Part shown: piece after piece, positions 10,701 to 20,896 of the stretch
Numbering within the stretch: the first letter of the stretch is position 1
Layout: each line of letters starts with the position of its first letter
DNA from: Niebla homalea
Lineage: Eukaryota; Ascomycota; Lecanoromycetes; Lecanorales; Ramalinaceae
Direction of reading: 5' to 3'
Assembly (NCBI GenBank): GCA_019925105.1
Contig: JAHGAU010000042.1
Coordinates: 62,001 to 126,000 of the forward strand
DNA length: 64,000 bases
Made by a program: the position numbers and the translations under genes
The notes under the pieces: generated by a model
Told to the model about the DNA's origin: nothing
Seen by the model: only the letters and a program-made list of their open reading frames with translations
The model's database searches: none

Positions 10701-12267
10701 TCAGGATCCAAGATGGTCTTGAAAAAGGCAATCCTTTGGGCCCAGGGCTCCGTCGTCCATTCTAACTTCCCCTGAAGTAGCGTTAGTATTAATGCTACCT
10801 GGTCGGATACCAGGTTTTCTCACGATCTGATAAAATAATCGTTCATCTAGGTACCACCCGTCCACGAGCATGCCGAGTTTCTCCAAGGAGATATTCGCAT
10901 AGCCATTATCAAATTCTTGGGATCCCCTCGATCGGAAGACGAGTAGAGGTCTTCGCCCCAATTTTCGAAATCTTTCATATATGCCAAGAGGCGCGTCATC
11001 CGGCTTGAAACAATATGAGAGATAAGAGTGATGGGGCAAAGAGTAGCCATACAATATGTATAACGAATGCTCCCAAGGGACCAACAAGTTCACATTCTCT
11101 TGGGGAACACCAAACATTCCCAAAACATCTCGAACGACTGTGGCCGTGGGGATCGAAAGTACTTCGTCCTTGCAATCCATGAGATATTGCGAACAATGAC
11201 TGACCATCTTTTCTAAATCCCAAATCTCGGTATCACTCGGGCGGAGGAGATTTGCAAAGATCGCTGAAAGCTCACTGATAGGAGGCGTCAACGGAGAGCT
11301 CTGCCTTGGGAGGGATATCAGACTGGACGGGCGTTCACCAACAGAGCCAACGGCATACTGTTGTGCTTTGTAAAGCTCGGAGTGCATAATCCCTAAGTCA
11401 TATACGGATATTTGTGATAGTACGTCTGCAACGCTCAAATCTGACAGAGCCGACCATCGACTCCCAGGTTGATTGGTGCTGGACACTGAAGTGACGGACC
11501 TGCCCAACTTGATCCTCCTATAAGCTCTTGTAAACGCGAGATCTTTTTCAAATCTGAAATTGAAGACGCGACTGGATCTTGAAAAGGATCCCCGATCTAT
11601 GCCTCCAGCTTCCGAGAGATCTGAAGTCTTTGGCGTATTGGTTTCACCTGTTGTGGTGACACGTGATATTGAGCTTGCTCGTCGGCTTTCGAGTCCGCGC
11701 ACGCGGGCCAGAATCTCTTGATAGCTTTGCTGCACGCTTGCTTGAAGATCATCCATTGACGTTTTCACCTCGTGGATAGTGTTACTAGACGATTTTAGAA
11801 GCCGATGGGGTGGCAGAAATCTCTCCACCATTTGCCTACCCATTCAAAATGATGAGGACCAAGGAGAGTGAGGCCTTGTGGGTTTGCAATCGTGCTAGCA
11901 GAGCAGCAATGACACCTTCTTTCCTGCTCCACTTCAGCCGGTCCCATGCTTGTATCTCCTCGGTTTCAAGACCGTCAAGGACCTCCTGTAGCTCCGAGAA
12001 GGTAGCTACGCATCCCGTCAGAATGGTGATAACCTTTTCGACCTGCAAGCGACATGCTCTTGACTGGTCAGGGGTTTCGAGCCCGAGCAAGAATGGCTGA
12101 AGCTGCGACAGGATCGTGCTGGTGTCGTTTACCTCGGACAGGACAGCCAATGCGTGTTTAGGCGCATCTTGGATGTTGCCCGTGAGCCTGATCAGGAACT
12201 TCGTTATTGAGGCTGCAGCTGTCACAATGCCTGTCACGCCCGCCGCAACAGATAGCGGGTCAGCCAT
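10701..12267 (-). CDS. HeLo-like N-terminal domain protein (paralogue 2)
   Basis: Two exons on the minus strand (12267-11840, 11784-10701) encode 503 aa. The N-terminus MADPLSVAAGVTGIVTAAASI and the helices ending LSLVLIILNG belong to the same HeLo-like domain family as the product of 728-2397. The first exon is again exactly 428 nt and the intron (11785-11839, 55 bp) has the same phase. The middle holds a coiled segment and Ser/Thr-rich linker, then a conserved-looking block (SALSDLSVADVLSQISV) that aligns loosely with SGLSMCDVSDMASLALPIS in paralogue 1. The C-terminal 200 residues are longer and more structured than in paralogue 1, with aromatic clusters such as YILYGYSLPHHSYLSYCF. No NACHT or nucleotide-binding motif is visible. 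A signalling or cell-death role is inference from the family. Confidence 0.75.
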
Positions 12268-12791
12268 CGGCGTCGCTCAGATGAAGTTGGAAAAGTTCAG
12301 GTGACTCGATGAAGAAGTTCCGAAGGGGCTGGTAGCACGCAAAAGCAAATATGCCCAGCTCAGCCTGATCGGCCTACCCCTGATCGCCAACCCCACCATC
12401 ACCCACACCAGAAAGGGGCGTCCCAATGCGCGCATCACTGCCACATTTTGGATGGGTCCGATTCCCCAAAAGAGCCACAATCGTATGCAAAATATCACTT
12501 CTAATCCATCATACCGGTGTTGGAATTTCCAAGCGACAAGCAATCTCAGTCAAGAAAGCCTGACCGGCTGACCTCTTCGCTGCTGAATGCTGACCAAGGT
12601 CCGTCGCGATCACTCGCATAAGCGAGTATGATCTTCCTGAGACACATCATGCAATGCATCGGGATGTTGGTTGATCTGCAATATTCAATGCTATATCAAT
12701 GGCTCACATGAGATGTTTTCTTATATGATGTGAAAAGCCCATGGCTCCCATGAGTACAATCAAAATCACTCATCGCTAGAAGCTTTGCAGC
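12268..12791. other. Divergent promoter region
   Basis: About 520 bp between the HeLo-like gene (minus) and the secreted-protein gene (plus). It must hold both promoters. No coding frame or repeat is convincing. Confidence 0.5.
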
Positions 12792-13597
12792 ATGCTGTAC
12801 CAGGTCCCGCAACGATTGTGGTGGTCCCTCTTGTCTTTACTCCTCTATTCCTTGAGCTTTGTCTCTGCGAACCTACATTATAAACAAGCCAAGAACGATC
12901 CAGGACCTGATACTCCCAATTGCGTCGACTCTGCCGACTGGTGGACGACCCATTTCAAGCCGGATGATTGCAGAAGGGCCATCCAGATCTTTGCCTCTCG
13001 AGTCGCTACACGAGACCTTGACACTCCATTTGAGTTCCTTGCCAGAGATGGGCGACCTCAGACGCCCTTCGTGACGCAATTGACACCGAAGAGAACGCGA
13101 TTTGGTGAGCTGCAGCAGCATTGATAAGTCATGTACACGGTACTAAAAACGGGTGCCTGAATATGAAAGAGTCTTGCACGGTTGCCATCGTAATGTTGAA
13201 GGATGTGGACCCAGCCGACATCGGCTTACCAGCAACTGCTGTATTTCCCTCCAATGAGGTCACAAATTTCCGGACTTTGGTTACAGCAGTGGACCGCATC
13301 GCGAACACATGTCTCTCACCCTGGTTGCCGTCGCAGCGACAAAACTTCCGCAGCGACACGGGCTGGATATCAGTGGGTACGTCTCGACCTTTAATGCTGC
13401 ATTCCAACCACGACTGCCGCAAATTGTGGGTCCACGACTGACAGATTTGAACAGGTGTAGGGTCACGAGGCATCGGCATCTTTCTGTGGGATTCGGATTC
13501 TGTCATGGAACACAAGTACTTGAAGGAACCTACAACGTCAGGTGCTGATGAGCTGGGCCAAGACATCGCAACATTATCCCCAGACGTCACCAGCTGA
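12792..13597 (+). CDS. Small secreted four-cysteine protein
   Basis: Exons 12792-13104, 13170-13376 and 13455-13597 give 220 aa. A signal peptide is clear (MLYQVPQRLWWSLLSLLLYSLSFVSA). The mature part has C (PNCVDSADWW), DDC, SC (ESCTVAIVML) and NTC, and then a GVGSRGIGIFLW stretch. This is the same cysteine order as in the products of 5324-6745 and 38933-39556. The last exon is short and is recognised because splicing 13377-13454 (GTACGT to AACAG) joins GG|GT into G-V-G and leaves an open frame to the stop at 13595. It is probably an extracellular protein of a fungal family without known function; an effector-like role is only speculation. Confidence 0.72.
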
Positions 13598-13747
13598 CCT
13601 CACGCGAGACCACCAAGAGTCTCCATCGTTCGCATCTTGGGTTCGCAATTGGGGTCACATGGGCTCTTGCGAGATCGATATATGCAGGGCAGATCCGCCA
13701 GGCCCCGCCAGGGATCGATCAGCCACCATCAATAAGAAGTTTATGTA

Positions 13748-14224
13748 TTGACGATCCAAACCCCATCTCCAGCAATCGTTGAGCAAGAAATCGAATCCAT
13801 CGTGCACAGACAGATGGAAGAAGTCTTCGCCTTCCTCTCCGGCGCCCGCGCCAAACAGCAGCGGCGGCAGAACCAACAACAACAACAACAACACCATCGA
13901 CCGAACCCCTCACCCGCCGCCGAATCCTTGAAATCGCATCCCCATCATCATCATCATCACCATCATCATCACCATCACACACCCACCCACCACCCGCATC
14001 AAGCCGCCGCTTCCCCGTCCTCCCCCTCCACTGTCGCAGATCCCACTCGCGCGGCCCCCGTCAAAAGTCCGCCGCAGCCTGCTGCTGCTCCTGCTGGTCG
14101 GCTGGCCAAGACGGTCTCGTTCTCCGGATCCCCTTCGTCTGCTTCTGCGTCTGCGACGTCTTCACCAGGAGGCGGAACGTTGTCGCCGCCCTTGTCGCCG
14201 AAGTCGACGCATCCGTCGGTATGA
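13748..14224 (+). CDS. Low-complexity protein with Gln and His runs
   Basis: This single-exon frame encodes 158 aa. An N-terminal helical segment (IVEQEIESIVHRQMEEVFAFL) is followed by a six-Gln run at about residues 43-48, a run of 12 His at about 66-77, and a Pro/Ser/Ala-rich tail containing KTVSFSGSP. I recognise no domain. The ordered helix ahead of the low-complexity tail and the GC-rich codon choice argue for a real gene. The CAT/CAC and CAA repeats make it a candidate for length variation. It starts about 150 bp after the stop of the upstream secreted protein on the same strand. Confidence 0.45.
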   Translation: MTIQTPSPAIVEQEIESIVHRQMEEVFAFLSGARAKQQRRQNQQQQQQHHRPNPSPAAESLKSHPHHHHHHHHHHHHTPTHHPHQAAASPSSPSTVADPTRAAPVKSPPQPAAAPAGRLAKTVSFSGSPSSASASATSSPGGGTLSPPLSPKSTHPSV

Positions 14225-14853
14225 CACGTGATCGGACTGAAAACGTGCTGAGGAAAGTCTCACTCGATGGTGGTCTACGGTTACGAGGTTAGAGCAGGAT
14301 TTTTTGGGGTGGGCAATGTCGCTGGCGCGATGGAGATTTGGGTGATGCGTTTGGCCACGGCAAGGGATGGAGGGGGAATGCGTATCTCGAGGTGGAAATA
14401 ACGAAGTGGCCCCAGTTCAGCAGGAGGGACAGTGCTTTGGAGTCCTTGGAAGGGATGCTTTGGAGGTTTACAGGTCCGGTTGGTTTTCTGGGGACATGTA
14501 TATATATCGGTGTTTCACACGAGAGGAGGTGCAATCTCGATTGAGCTACTCAGCATGGTGGGGATCGTCCAGTCTTAACGCCAATCTTGAGATTCGATGG
14601 AGCACTGGACGCCGTATTACACCACAGAGAATAGGGCTCGCAGAGGCTGGCGAGCGTTTGGAGCAGGTTATTATGCCCCAGGGACACCTCAGTGTTACGT
14701 GGGAACCAACATTCGCCTCGGAAAGGAATGGACAGACGAGAGTCAGGGGATCTTGGGCATATGTACAGTAATGGAAGTTGCTTATCTACATCCGCATTCC
14801 TCTCTTATCGGAGCCATGTCGCCTCGATTCGATCTTGACGTGCGTCGTGATCT
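14225..14853. other. Intergenic between convergent genes, nothing recognised
   Basis: Overlapping frames at 14338-14771 share no recognisable feature. This is the 3' flank of the Gln/His-run gene (plus) and of the FAD monooxygenase (minus). Confidence 0.45.
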
Positions 14854-16125
14854 TTACCACTTGAAGAAAAACCGCAACAATAACCTGATTAACCAAAGGG
14901 GTGCAATGAGCTTCAACCACCACGCGTCAAAATGCGGCCCACCAAGTGCGTTCCGAATCCAGACATCAATGATGGACCGTGGCGCGCCTTCAGTGAATAA
15001 TAGGGATAGCATTTGCTGCCTTGAAAGCTCCGAGATGGGCGCCGCCCGCTTGAACATCCTTAACTCGAACGCTCTGACCTTGCCCGGCATCACATCTTTC
15101 CATTCTCCGCTTCGCTTGCTCTCAATGATGGCGTCGGCGAGCTCCATGGCGTCCGTCATGGCCATGTTGACACCTTCGCCCGCAAAGGGTGTCATCAAGT
15201 GCGCGGCATCGCCAATCAATGTGATCCCTCTCTTGGCCTCCCAGCGATGACCCGCAGGCAACTGATACAACGATCTTGCCACAATCTCCGTTTCATTCGC
15301 CTTCTCTACCGCCGAGTACAAGGGCTCTTTCCAGTCCGCAAACTCCTTCCTCATCATCTCCTTCATCTCCTGGGGGTTGTGGACATCGTACCCACATTTA
15401 TCCATCCAGTCCTCATCTCTCACATTCCAGGCGTACATGTTCAGGCTGCCGTCGCCCATTTGCTGGACTGTGAGACCTTTGCCGTCCGAGAAGGAGAAGA
15501 CAGATCCGTGGTTCACAAGCTTGTGCAGCTCCGGCGCCGTCTCTTCCGCGTTGGAGATGTTGGACCCAATGCCGCCCAGCCCAACAAAGTAGGGTTTGGC
15601 ATCCGAGAGGACAGGGCGGACTCTGGACCACGCGCCGTCAGCCCCAATGATGAGATCGTATCCTCTCTCAACTGCACCATCACCGAAGTGGATCTCCATC
15701 TCGCCTTTCTCCCCCTCTTTTACGCACCGAACCTTTGTCCCCCATCTTATCGTCCCTTCTGGCAGACTATTGACCAAAATCTCTCTCAATCTCGGCCGAT
15801 CGATCTCCGGACTTCCCCTACTGCTCTTCGCATCAGATCCGTCCACCTTGATGTATGCCACACAGTTCTTGTCCAGCACCGCAAGAGCTTCGCCATCGTA
15901 TCGTGCATATTTCAAAAATTCTTCGAAGAGTCCGCATTTCTTGAGGGCGAGCTGGCCTGAAGGAACATGGAGGTCCAGGGTGCCGCCCTGTTGGCGGGTG
16001 GTAAGAGAGGTGTCGGATTCGTAGATGGTGACAGGGATGGAGGTATTGAGGAGGAGGCGGGCCAAGGTGCAACCAGCAGGACCGGCGCCGATGATGGCGA
16101 TGTTGGGGAGTGGGGGATTGGCCAT
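14854..16125 (-). CDS. FAD-dependent monooxygenase, TetX/aromatic hydroxylase type
   Basis: A single-exon frame of 423 aa, the usual length for class A flavoprotein monooxygenases. The Rossmann dinucleotide-binding motif is at residues about 9-20 (IAIIGAGPAGCTLARLL). The mid-protein motif is LIIGADGAWSRVRP, and the second FAD motif GDAAHLMTPFAGEGVNMAM lies about residues 307-325. The family inserts one oxygen atom into an aromatic or polycyclic substrate using NAD(P)H and FAD. The text is closest to the TetX-like subgroup (QQGGTLDLHVPSGQ near residue 45). The C-terminus is strongly hydrophobic and basic (LIRLLLRFFFKW), so membrane association is possible. No secondary-metabolite synthase is nearby, so the substrate is unknown. 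The frames antisense to it are shadows. Confidence 0.85.
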   Translation of the reverse strand: MANPPLPNIAIIGAGPAGCTLARLLLNTSIPVTIYESDTSLTTRQQGGTLDLHVPSGQLALKKCGLFEEFLKYARYDGEALAVLDKNCVAYIKVDGSDAKSSRGSPEIDRPRLREILVNSLPEGTIRWGTKVRCVKEGEKGEMEIHFGDGAVERGYDLIIGADGAWSRVRPVLSDAKPYFVGLGGIGSNISNAEETAPELHKLVNHGSVFSFSDGKGLTVQQMGDGSLNMYAWNVRDEDWMDKCGYDVHNPQEMKEMMRKEFADWKEPLYSAVEKANETEIVARSLYQLPAGHRWEAKRGITLIGDAAHLMTPFAGEGVNMAMTDAMELADAIIESKRSGEWKDVMPGKVRAFELRMFKRAAPISELSRQQMLSLLFTEGAPRSIIDVWIRNALGGPHFDAWWLKLIAPLWLIRLLLRFFFKW

Positions 16126-17125
16126 GATGGAGTGAGGGATGGTATAGAGAGAGAGACTAAGTGAGGGAGTCGGTGGGACAAGAAGGTTGTTGTCTCTTGT
16201 CTGGGATCGGACAGGCTAGTAGATGAAGGGTCTGCTGTAGATTGAGGCTCAAGCAAAGCGTTCGCTGTGGAGGTCTAAAAGCAGAGGGCGGGCAATGGAT
16301 GCTCATATAGGTATCAGTTCATAATTGCTGTCGGGGCTGAGCCGTCCGGTAAGGCGTGGCCAGGCTTTATATGTATTCATTGCGGCGTCAAAGACCGAGA
16401 GTCGGACTCTTACTAAGAGTCCGAGCAGGAGCTTACCACTTCTCGGGCCCGAAGAGTATGTCAATGCTCATTCTCTGACGCATTAAGAGTCATGTTTATG
16501 CCGTTGAGCGATGCATTAAGCTTACTTATGGATTGATGACTATGGCGAATAATCTCCATCCAGACTACTCAGTATTAACAGATAGAAGATCGAGTGAGGG
16601 TGGCGATATGATATGATTGGAGGAGCGATAGACAGCCTTCGTGTATTGTCCCCATGATTTGGTATCAATGAGTCACACGATCAGGCGTCCTGAGGGAAGA
16701 GCTTCGATTTCAATTCAAAAGTCTTGTATATGTGTGGGCTTCTCTCCCATTCGGACAGGACGTAGTCTATTTATTGCTGACAGGACCATTCAAGACAAAC
16801 TTTCCAAGACCTTCTACCTTTTCATCTTTTCATCTTTTCACTTCCAGAGCTCAAAACAACTCCATTGATAGGAGAGCTTAGGCTTGGACTGGACCCTCGA
16901 TCGTTATGAAATGGCGCTGATCTGCCTAAGCTTCCCCAGTCACTCGCTCAGGCCCTATTTGGTGTTTCTTTCTAGCGCGCTTACAAACATGCAAGGCGAC
17001 GTAATCATTTCCCCGGAAGCTGTGTAATAAGCGTCCGTTTGTCCCTTCGACCTTTCAATCGTAAGCTTTACAAGTGTGACAGCCGACTCGCGCTAGGTGA
17101 CAAAGATTGGCTCTCTTCAACTATC
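16126..17125. other. Divergent promoter region between monooxygenase and GH76 genes
   Basis: One kilobase without a credible gene, lying between two divergent starts. No repeat or RNA gene was recognised. Leader sequences of both genes are expected here. Confidence 0.5.
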
Positions 17126-18442
17126 ATGATGGCGGACCGTTGGAGTACATCATCATGGTGCTCTACTACGCCTCTAGCGTTGATGTGTTCCATGTGCCTA
17201 TTGGTGAACATCGCAGCTGCTACTCAAGGCACCCAGAAGGCCATGGTATTGCCTTCGACATATCTAACCAACGCGGGAGTCGCTGTCCGTGTCCTGCAAA
17301 CCGAATATAATCAGACCACAGGTTTATGGGATTCGACAGGATGGTGGCAAAGCGCCAATGCTCTTGTATTGAATTTTGACCACAACCCTTCACCGTTGAA
17401 GTACAGACAGACTGACTTCAGATGTTAGACTGTGATAGGAGACTATGTTGATGTCAACGCATCATTTCTCCCAGAAGCCGAATCCATCTTCGCCAACACA
17501 CATGTCGCAGCGCAGAAGGTCACTCTCAAATATCAAAAGTGGATGACCTCGTGGGGCCCTGAGACCATCACAGACTTGACCACAGAAAGTCATGATTCGG
17601 AGTCCAGAGACATTCTTTTCAATCTCCCATCGACCATGTTCCAGGGTTTTCTGAATGACTTCTATGACGACGAGGGCTGGTGGGCTTTGGCCTGGATCAA
17701 GGCTTACGATCTTACTCAGAACGCGCACTATCTGACCCTCGCCCAGAGCATCTTCCAGGACATGACTTACGGTTGGAACAATGGCTCCTGCGCTGGGCTA
17801 TGGTGGGATAAGACCCACACGGCCATTAATGCCAACGAGAATGAATTGCTTATCAGTGTTGCTGCTCGTCTCGCCAACAGGGTCGACGGGCAAGCCAAAA
17901 GCGGTTACGTAGGATGGGCCGAAAAGGTCTGGAACTGGTTCGACGAATCGGGCATGATAAATGTCCGTTACAGCATCAATGATGGCATTGACATTGACAC
18001 CTGCCAGAATAACCTCGGACAGGCGTGGTCATATAATCAGGGTGTCATCCTAGGGGGCTTGGTCGAGCTTAACAAGCTCAGTCCAAACTCCTCTCATCTA
18101 GATACCGCAACCAAGATCGCCAATTCTGCCATCAACAGGCTAGGTGATGCGCAGGGCGTGATTCACGAACCCTGTGAGCCGAATTGTGGTCCTGATGGAG
18201 CCCAGTTCAAAGGCATCTTCATGCGGAACTTGCAGATCCTGCAGGGAGCCGCGCCTTCCTCCCTGTTCGAAAAGACCATCAAGGCCAACGCGGACAGCAT
18301 TTGGGCCAACGATCGAGACTCTCATAATAATTTGGGCTTGATCTGGTCGGGGCCCTACCAAAAAGGAACGGCTTCTGAGCAGAGCTCGGCCTGTGATGCA
18401 TTGATTGCTGCAGCGGCTCCGGACGCCAATGCTACCATGTAG
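17126..18442 (+). CDS. Secreted glycoside hydrolase family 76 protein (endo-alpha-1,6-mannanase type)
   Basis: Exons 17126-17365 and 17429-18442 encode 417 aa. A hydrophobic N-terminal segment (LALMCSMCLLVNIAAATQ) is a likely signal peptide. GH76 features follow: GLWDSTGWWQSANAL at the first exon end, the catalytic Asp pair in FYDDEGWWALAWI (residues about 160-161), LWWDKTHTAINANENELL, and WSYNQGVILGGL. Fungal GH76 enzymes (Dcw1/Dfg5 relatives) hydrolyse or transglycosylate alpha-1,6-mannan and help attach GPI proteins to the wall; secreted ones also degrade mannan. The protein ends PDANATM without a hydrophobic tail, so a GPI anchor is not evident. The intron (GTATTG to GTTAG, 63 bp) is needed because the unspliced frame stops at 17426-17428. 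Confidence 0.88.
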
Positions 18443-19098
18443 TGTTGGAAGCTGTTCACGAGCTTGAGACACGGAGAATGGATGTTTGATACTTACGTAG
18501 CGAGACGAATCTCACGTACCTTTGGTTGCGGACACTTTCTTGGCCTTTTCTGATATTTATTCAAACTGGCTTTCACAGGGGCAGCGCGAGGCCAAACAAT
18601 AGTCTCAAGACATCCCTCAGCCTTTGCAGCCCTTTGTAAGACGTCCTCGTGGAGAGTGGCACAAGCTTTTCGTAACGTTCTGGAGTGACTGAAAACCCCC
18701 CTCCCCCTTCCCCACTCGTCCAATTTCGCCCATGTCGGAGATCTATTTGAGAGCATGTTGCACAGCTGGTATGAATTGATGTTGGATATCGTTCAAGGTC
18801 TGAAAGTGCGTATTGGCTTGCAACGGGATTGAGTGCAGCTACGATCCAGGGGGAGCGAGCAGCCACATCTCTTTTAGCTCGCTAAAGGCCAAATCAACTG
18901 GCAGTCGTCCGCTTCCCTCACATGCTAATTCTTTCTTTTATTTTTTGGCACCAACACTGAGGGACTCGTATAGAAACATTGCAAAGCTTGACGAATGGTA
19001 CCTCAACTATGGCGAATCTCCAAGTTGATGCTGAATTCCGCAGGTGGCACCAGGATCTTGATAGACGACATCTGACCACGACTTCCATCTGCCATCTC
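18443..19098. other. Intergenic between convergent genes, nothing recognised
   Basis: The 3' flanks of the GH76 gene and the IMPACT-domain gene. Short frames only. Confidence 0.5.
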
Positions 19099-20100
19099 CT
19101 AGGGTCGGCAAGGGTTTTGTAAATCCGGGCTGCTTCCTTGCCGTGTATGAGTATTGCAAACTCCGATAACGTCCTCATTAGACAACCCACACACTGCTTC
19201 CTCCTCCTCTCTATCTTTAGTTTTACCCTTCTGCTCAGCATCCTCAATTTGTTTCAGGATCCACCCAATAGTCGCATCCCGCACTTTCTCTAGTTTCCTT
19301 AGCGCCTCCAGTGGCATCTTCTCGTACGCTGGCGCCATCCTCGTTGGTGTGGCGGGTGTGGAGCCGTAATTGATGCCTTTAGTTTCATCGCCCCCTCCCT
19401 CCTTTCCTTCTTCCACTGCTGTCTCAGTCTCACCCGCCGTCTCGTCCTTTTTGTCCTTCTCAGCTTTCTTATCAGCAAGCAAGCCTCTCAATACCACAAT
19501 ACTCTCATCCCTCTCCGGCAACTCTCTGATAAGTCTATCCCTCTCCTTTTCAGTCTCCCACTCCCCCTCCGTTAACTTGACTCTCTTGCCATCCCCAGCT
19601 ACACCTACATCTCCACCTCGCCTTTCCCTCTCCCTCTCCCTCTCCCTTTCCTTCCACTCCCACACACTTTCCCTCGCACAATTGCGTAGATGATCAAACC
19701 TCACCGGCCCCAACATCACCCCGCCAAACCACCGTGCCACGACCACCACTCCCTGCTCCTTCTCCTCCTCCAACACTTTCAAGACGGTCTTACCACCGTA
19801 CCGCTCGCCATCATCATCGAACCCGGCATCGATCCTTCGACCGCCGGACACGGTGGTTTGAGACGAGGGGATGCGCCATGCCGCGATCCTATGCGTGGCA
19901 GATGCGAATTGCGGAAGCGATTGCAGTGTTGAGAGGGGACAAGTGGGTGAGAATGCAGCGATGAACATTGATGAGCGATCGGTGATGGGGTGGGATTTGT
20001 AAATATTCGGTGGGGCTGGTGATGAGGGTGGGGAAGTGGAGTGGGGACGTTTTTGGGACATGTGCAGGGTGGCAGGGCAGACTAGAAGGGTGGTGGACAA
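19099..20100 (-). CDS. IMPACT/YigZ (UPF0029) N-terminal domain protein
   Basis: A single-exon frame of up to 333 aa; a second ATG at 20061 gives 320 aa and may be the true start (MSQKRPHS). The IMPACT-N core is at about residues 40-150: SSMFIAAFSP, then GFDDDGERYGGKTVLKVL and VVVARWFGGVMLGPVRFDHL, the family's hallmark motifs. The family includes yeast Yih1, an inhibitor of Gcn2 activation, and bacterial YigZ. After the domain comes unusual low-complexity sequence: an Arg-Glu alternating run (KERERERERERR), a long Lys/Glu/Gly-rich stretch, then a helical tail. No RWD domain is present at the N-terminus, unlike Yih1/IMPACT, so this is a shorter relative whose partner cannot be stated. Confidence 0.8.
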   Translation of the reverse strand: MSTTLLVCPATLHMSQKRPHSTSPPSSPAPPNIYKSHPITDRSSMFIAAFSPTCPLSTLQSLPQFASATHRIAAWRIPSSQTTVSGGRRIDAGFDDDGERYGGKTVLKVLEEEKEQGVVVVARWFGGVMLGPVRFDHLRNCARESVWEWKERERERERERRGGDVGVAGDGKRVKLTEGEWETEKERDRLIRELPERDESIVVLRGLLADKKAEKDKKDETAGETETAVEEGKEGGGDETKGINYGSTPATPTRMAPAYEKMPLEALRKLEKVRDATIGWILKQIEDAEQKGKTKDREEEEAVCGLSNEDVIGVCNTHTRQGSSPDLQNPCRP

Positions 20101-20299
20101 GGAGATGGGGAAGGTTAGGTGGATGTGTAAGGCTGGTCTCTATATGGTAGCAAGGCGGGATTGTGGTTAATAGAATGGTTGATTGCGAGATGTTTTGCAA
20201 TGAATTGGATGCTATGGATCTGCTGCAGCCAATGAATGAAAGGGAATACCAATGCCAAGACTTTGCTTGGTCAGCAGGTCCAATGAATCTTCACTCATT

Positions 20300-20896
20300 T
20301 TGCCTCAGTCCCTCAGACGCTATGTAGATTCGGGCTAGATAGTGGCTGACAAATGGCCCTTTCTTCTACGCATCTGAGCTTAGAACTTTGAATTTTTGCC
20401 TGATCCGCCTTATTTCCCATTTCTCATATACAAAATTTTTACGTCGAGGCCTGGGGAACAATAATGAAAAGCAGAAATCTATAATGTAAAATATCTTTAA
20501 GCGAGAAATTTATTAAATCTCGCCCCGAGGATAACTTTAACGAAAAATTTCAATATATTTATGATTAAAATACACTCTGACCAAAAAAACGAAAGTTTCC
20601 ATTTTTGCGAAATGGAATAACGGGAATTACATATAAAATCTTAAACTTCTCAAATTTATTCTCGGCCACCCAATAGAAATTTCACAGTATTATCTATATA
20701 AAACATATTCAATTTTACTTAAATATTATACTCAAAATTTAAAATCAAGCGGGGAGAAATATTTAAATAAAATACTCATAGATAATGTGAATCTGATAAA
20801 AATACGGGGTTCTGCGCTCAGACGTAAGGGAGCCTCTACAGCCCGCTGTGGCTAAGGCTTGGCAAAGCCACACCCACGTCTGAGGGACTGAGGCAA
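20300..20896. mobile_element. Non-autonomous hAT-like element (MITE) with 20-bp TIRs and 8-bp TSD
   Basis: The ends are perfect 20-bp inverted repeats: TTGCCTCAGTCCCTCAGACG at 20300-20319 and its exact reverse complement at 20877-20896. They are flanked by an identical 8-bp direct repeat CACTCATT at 20292-20299 and 20897-20904, the target-site duplication. An 8-bp TSD with short TIRs is typical of the hAT superfamily. The 597-bp interior has no transposase frame and is visibly A+T-rich from about 20385 to 20800, in contrast to the flanks. A subterminal hairpin (TGTGGCT/AGCCACA, about 20846-20872) lies by the right end. Perfect TIRs and TSD suggest recent insertion; mobilisation would need a hAT transposase elsewhere. 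Confidence 0.85.

Noticed and set aside
728..12267. Secondary-metabolite cluster, suggested by the azaphilone-cluster-L name of the N-terminal domain
   Set aside because: The name comes from one cluster member; no polyketide synthase, peptide synthetase or terpene enzyme is in the window.
15199..15960. 253-aa plus-strand frame inside the FAD monooxygenase
   Set aside because: Antisense shadow of a gene with clear FAD motifs.
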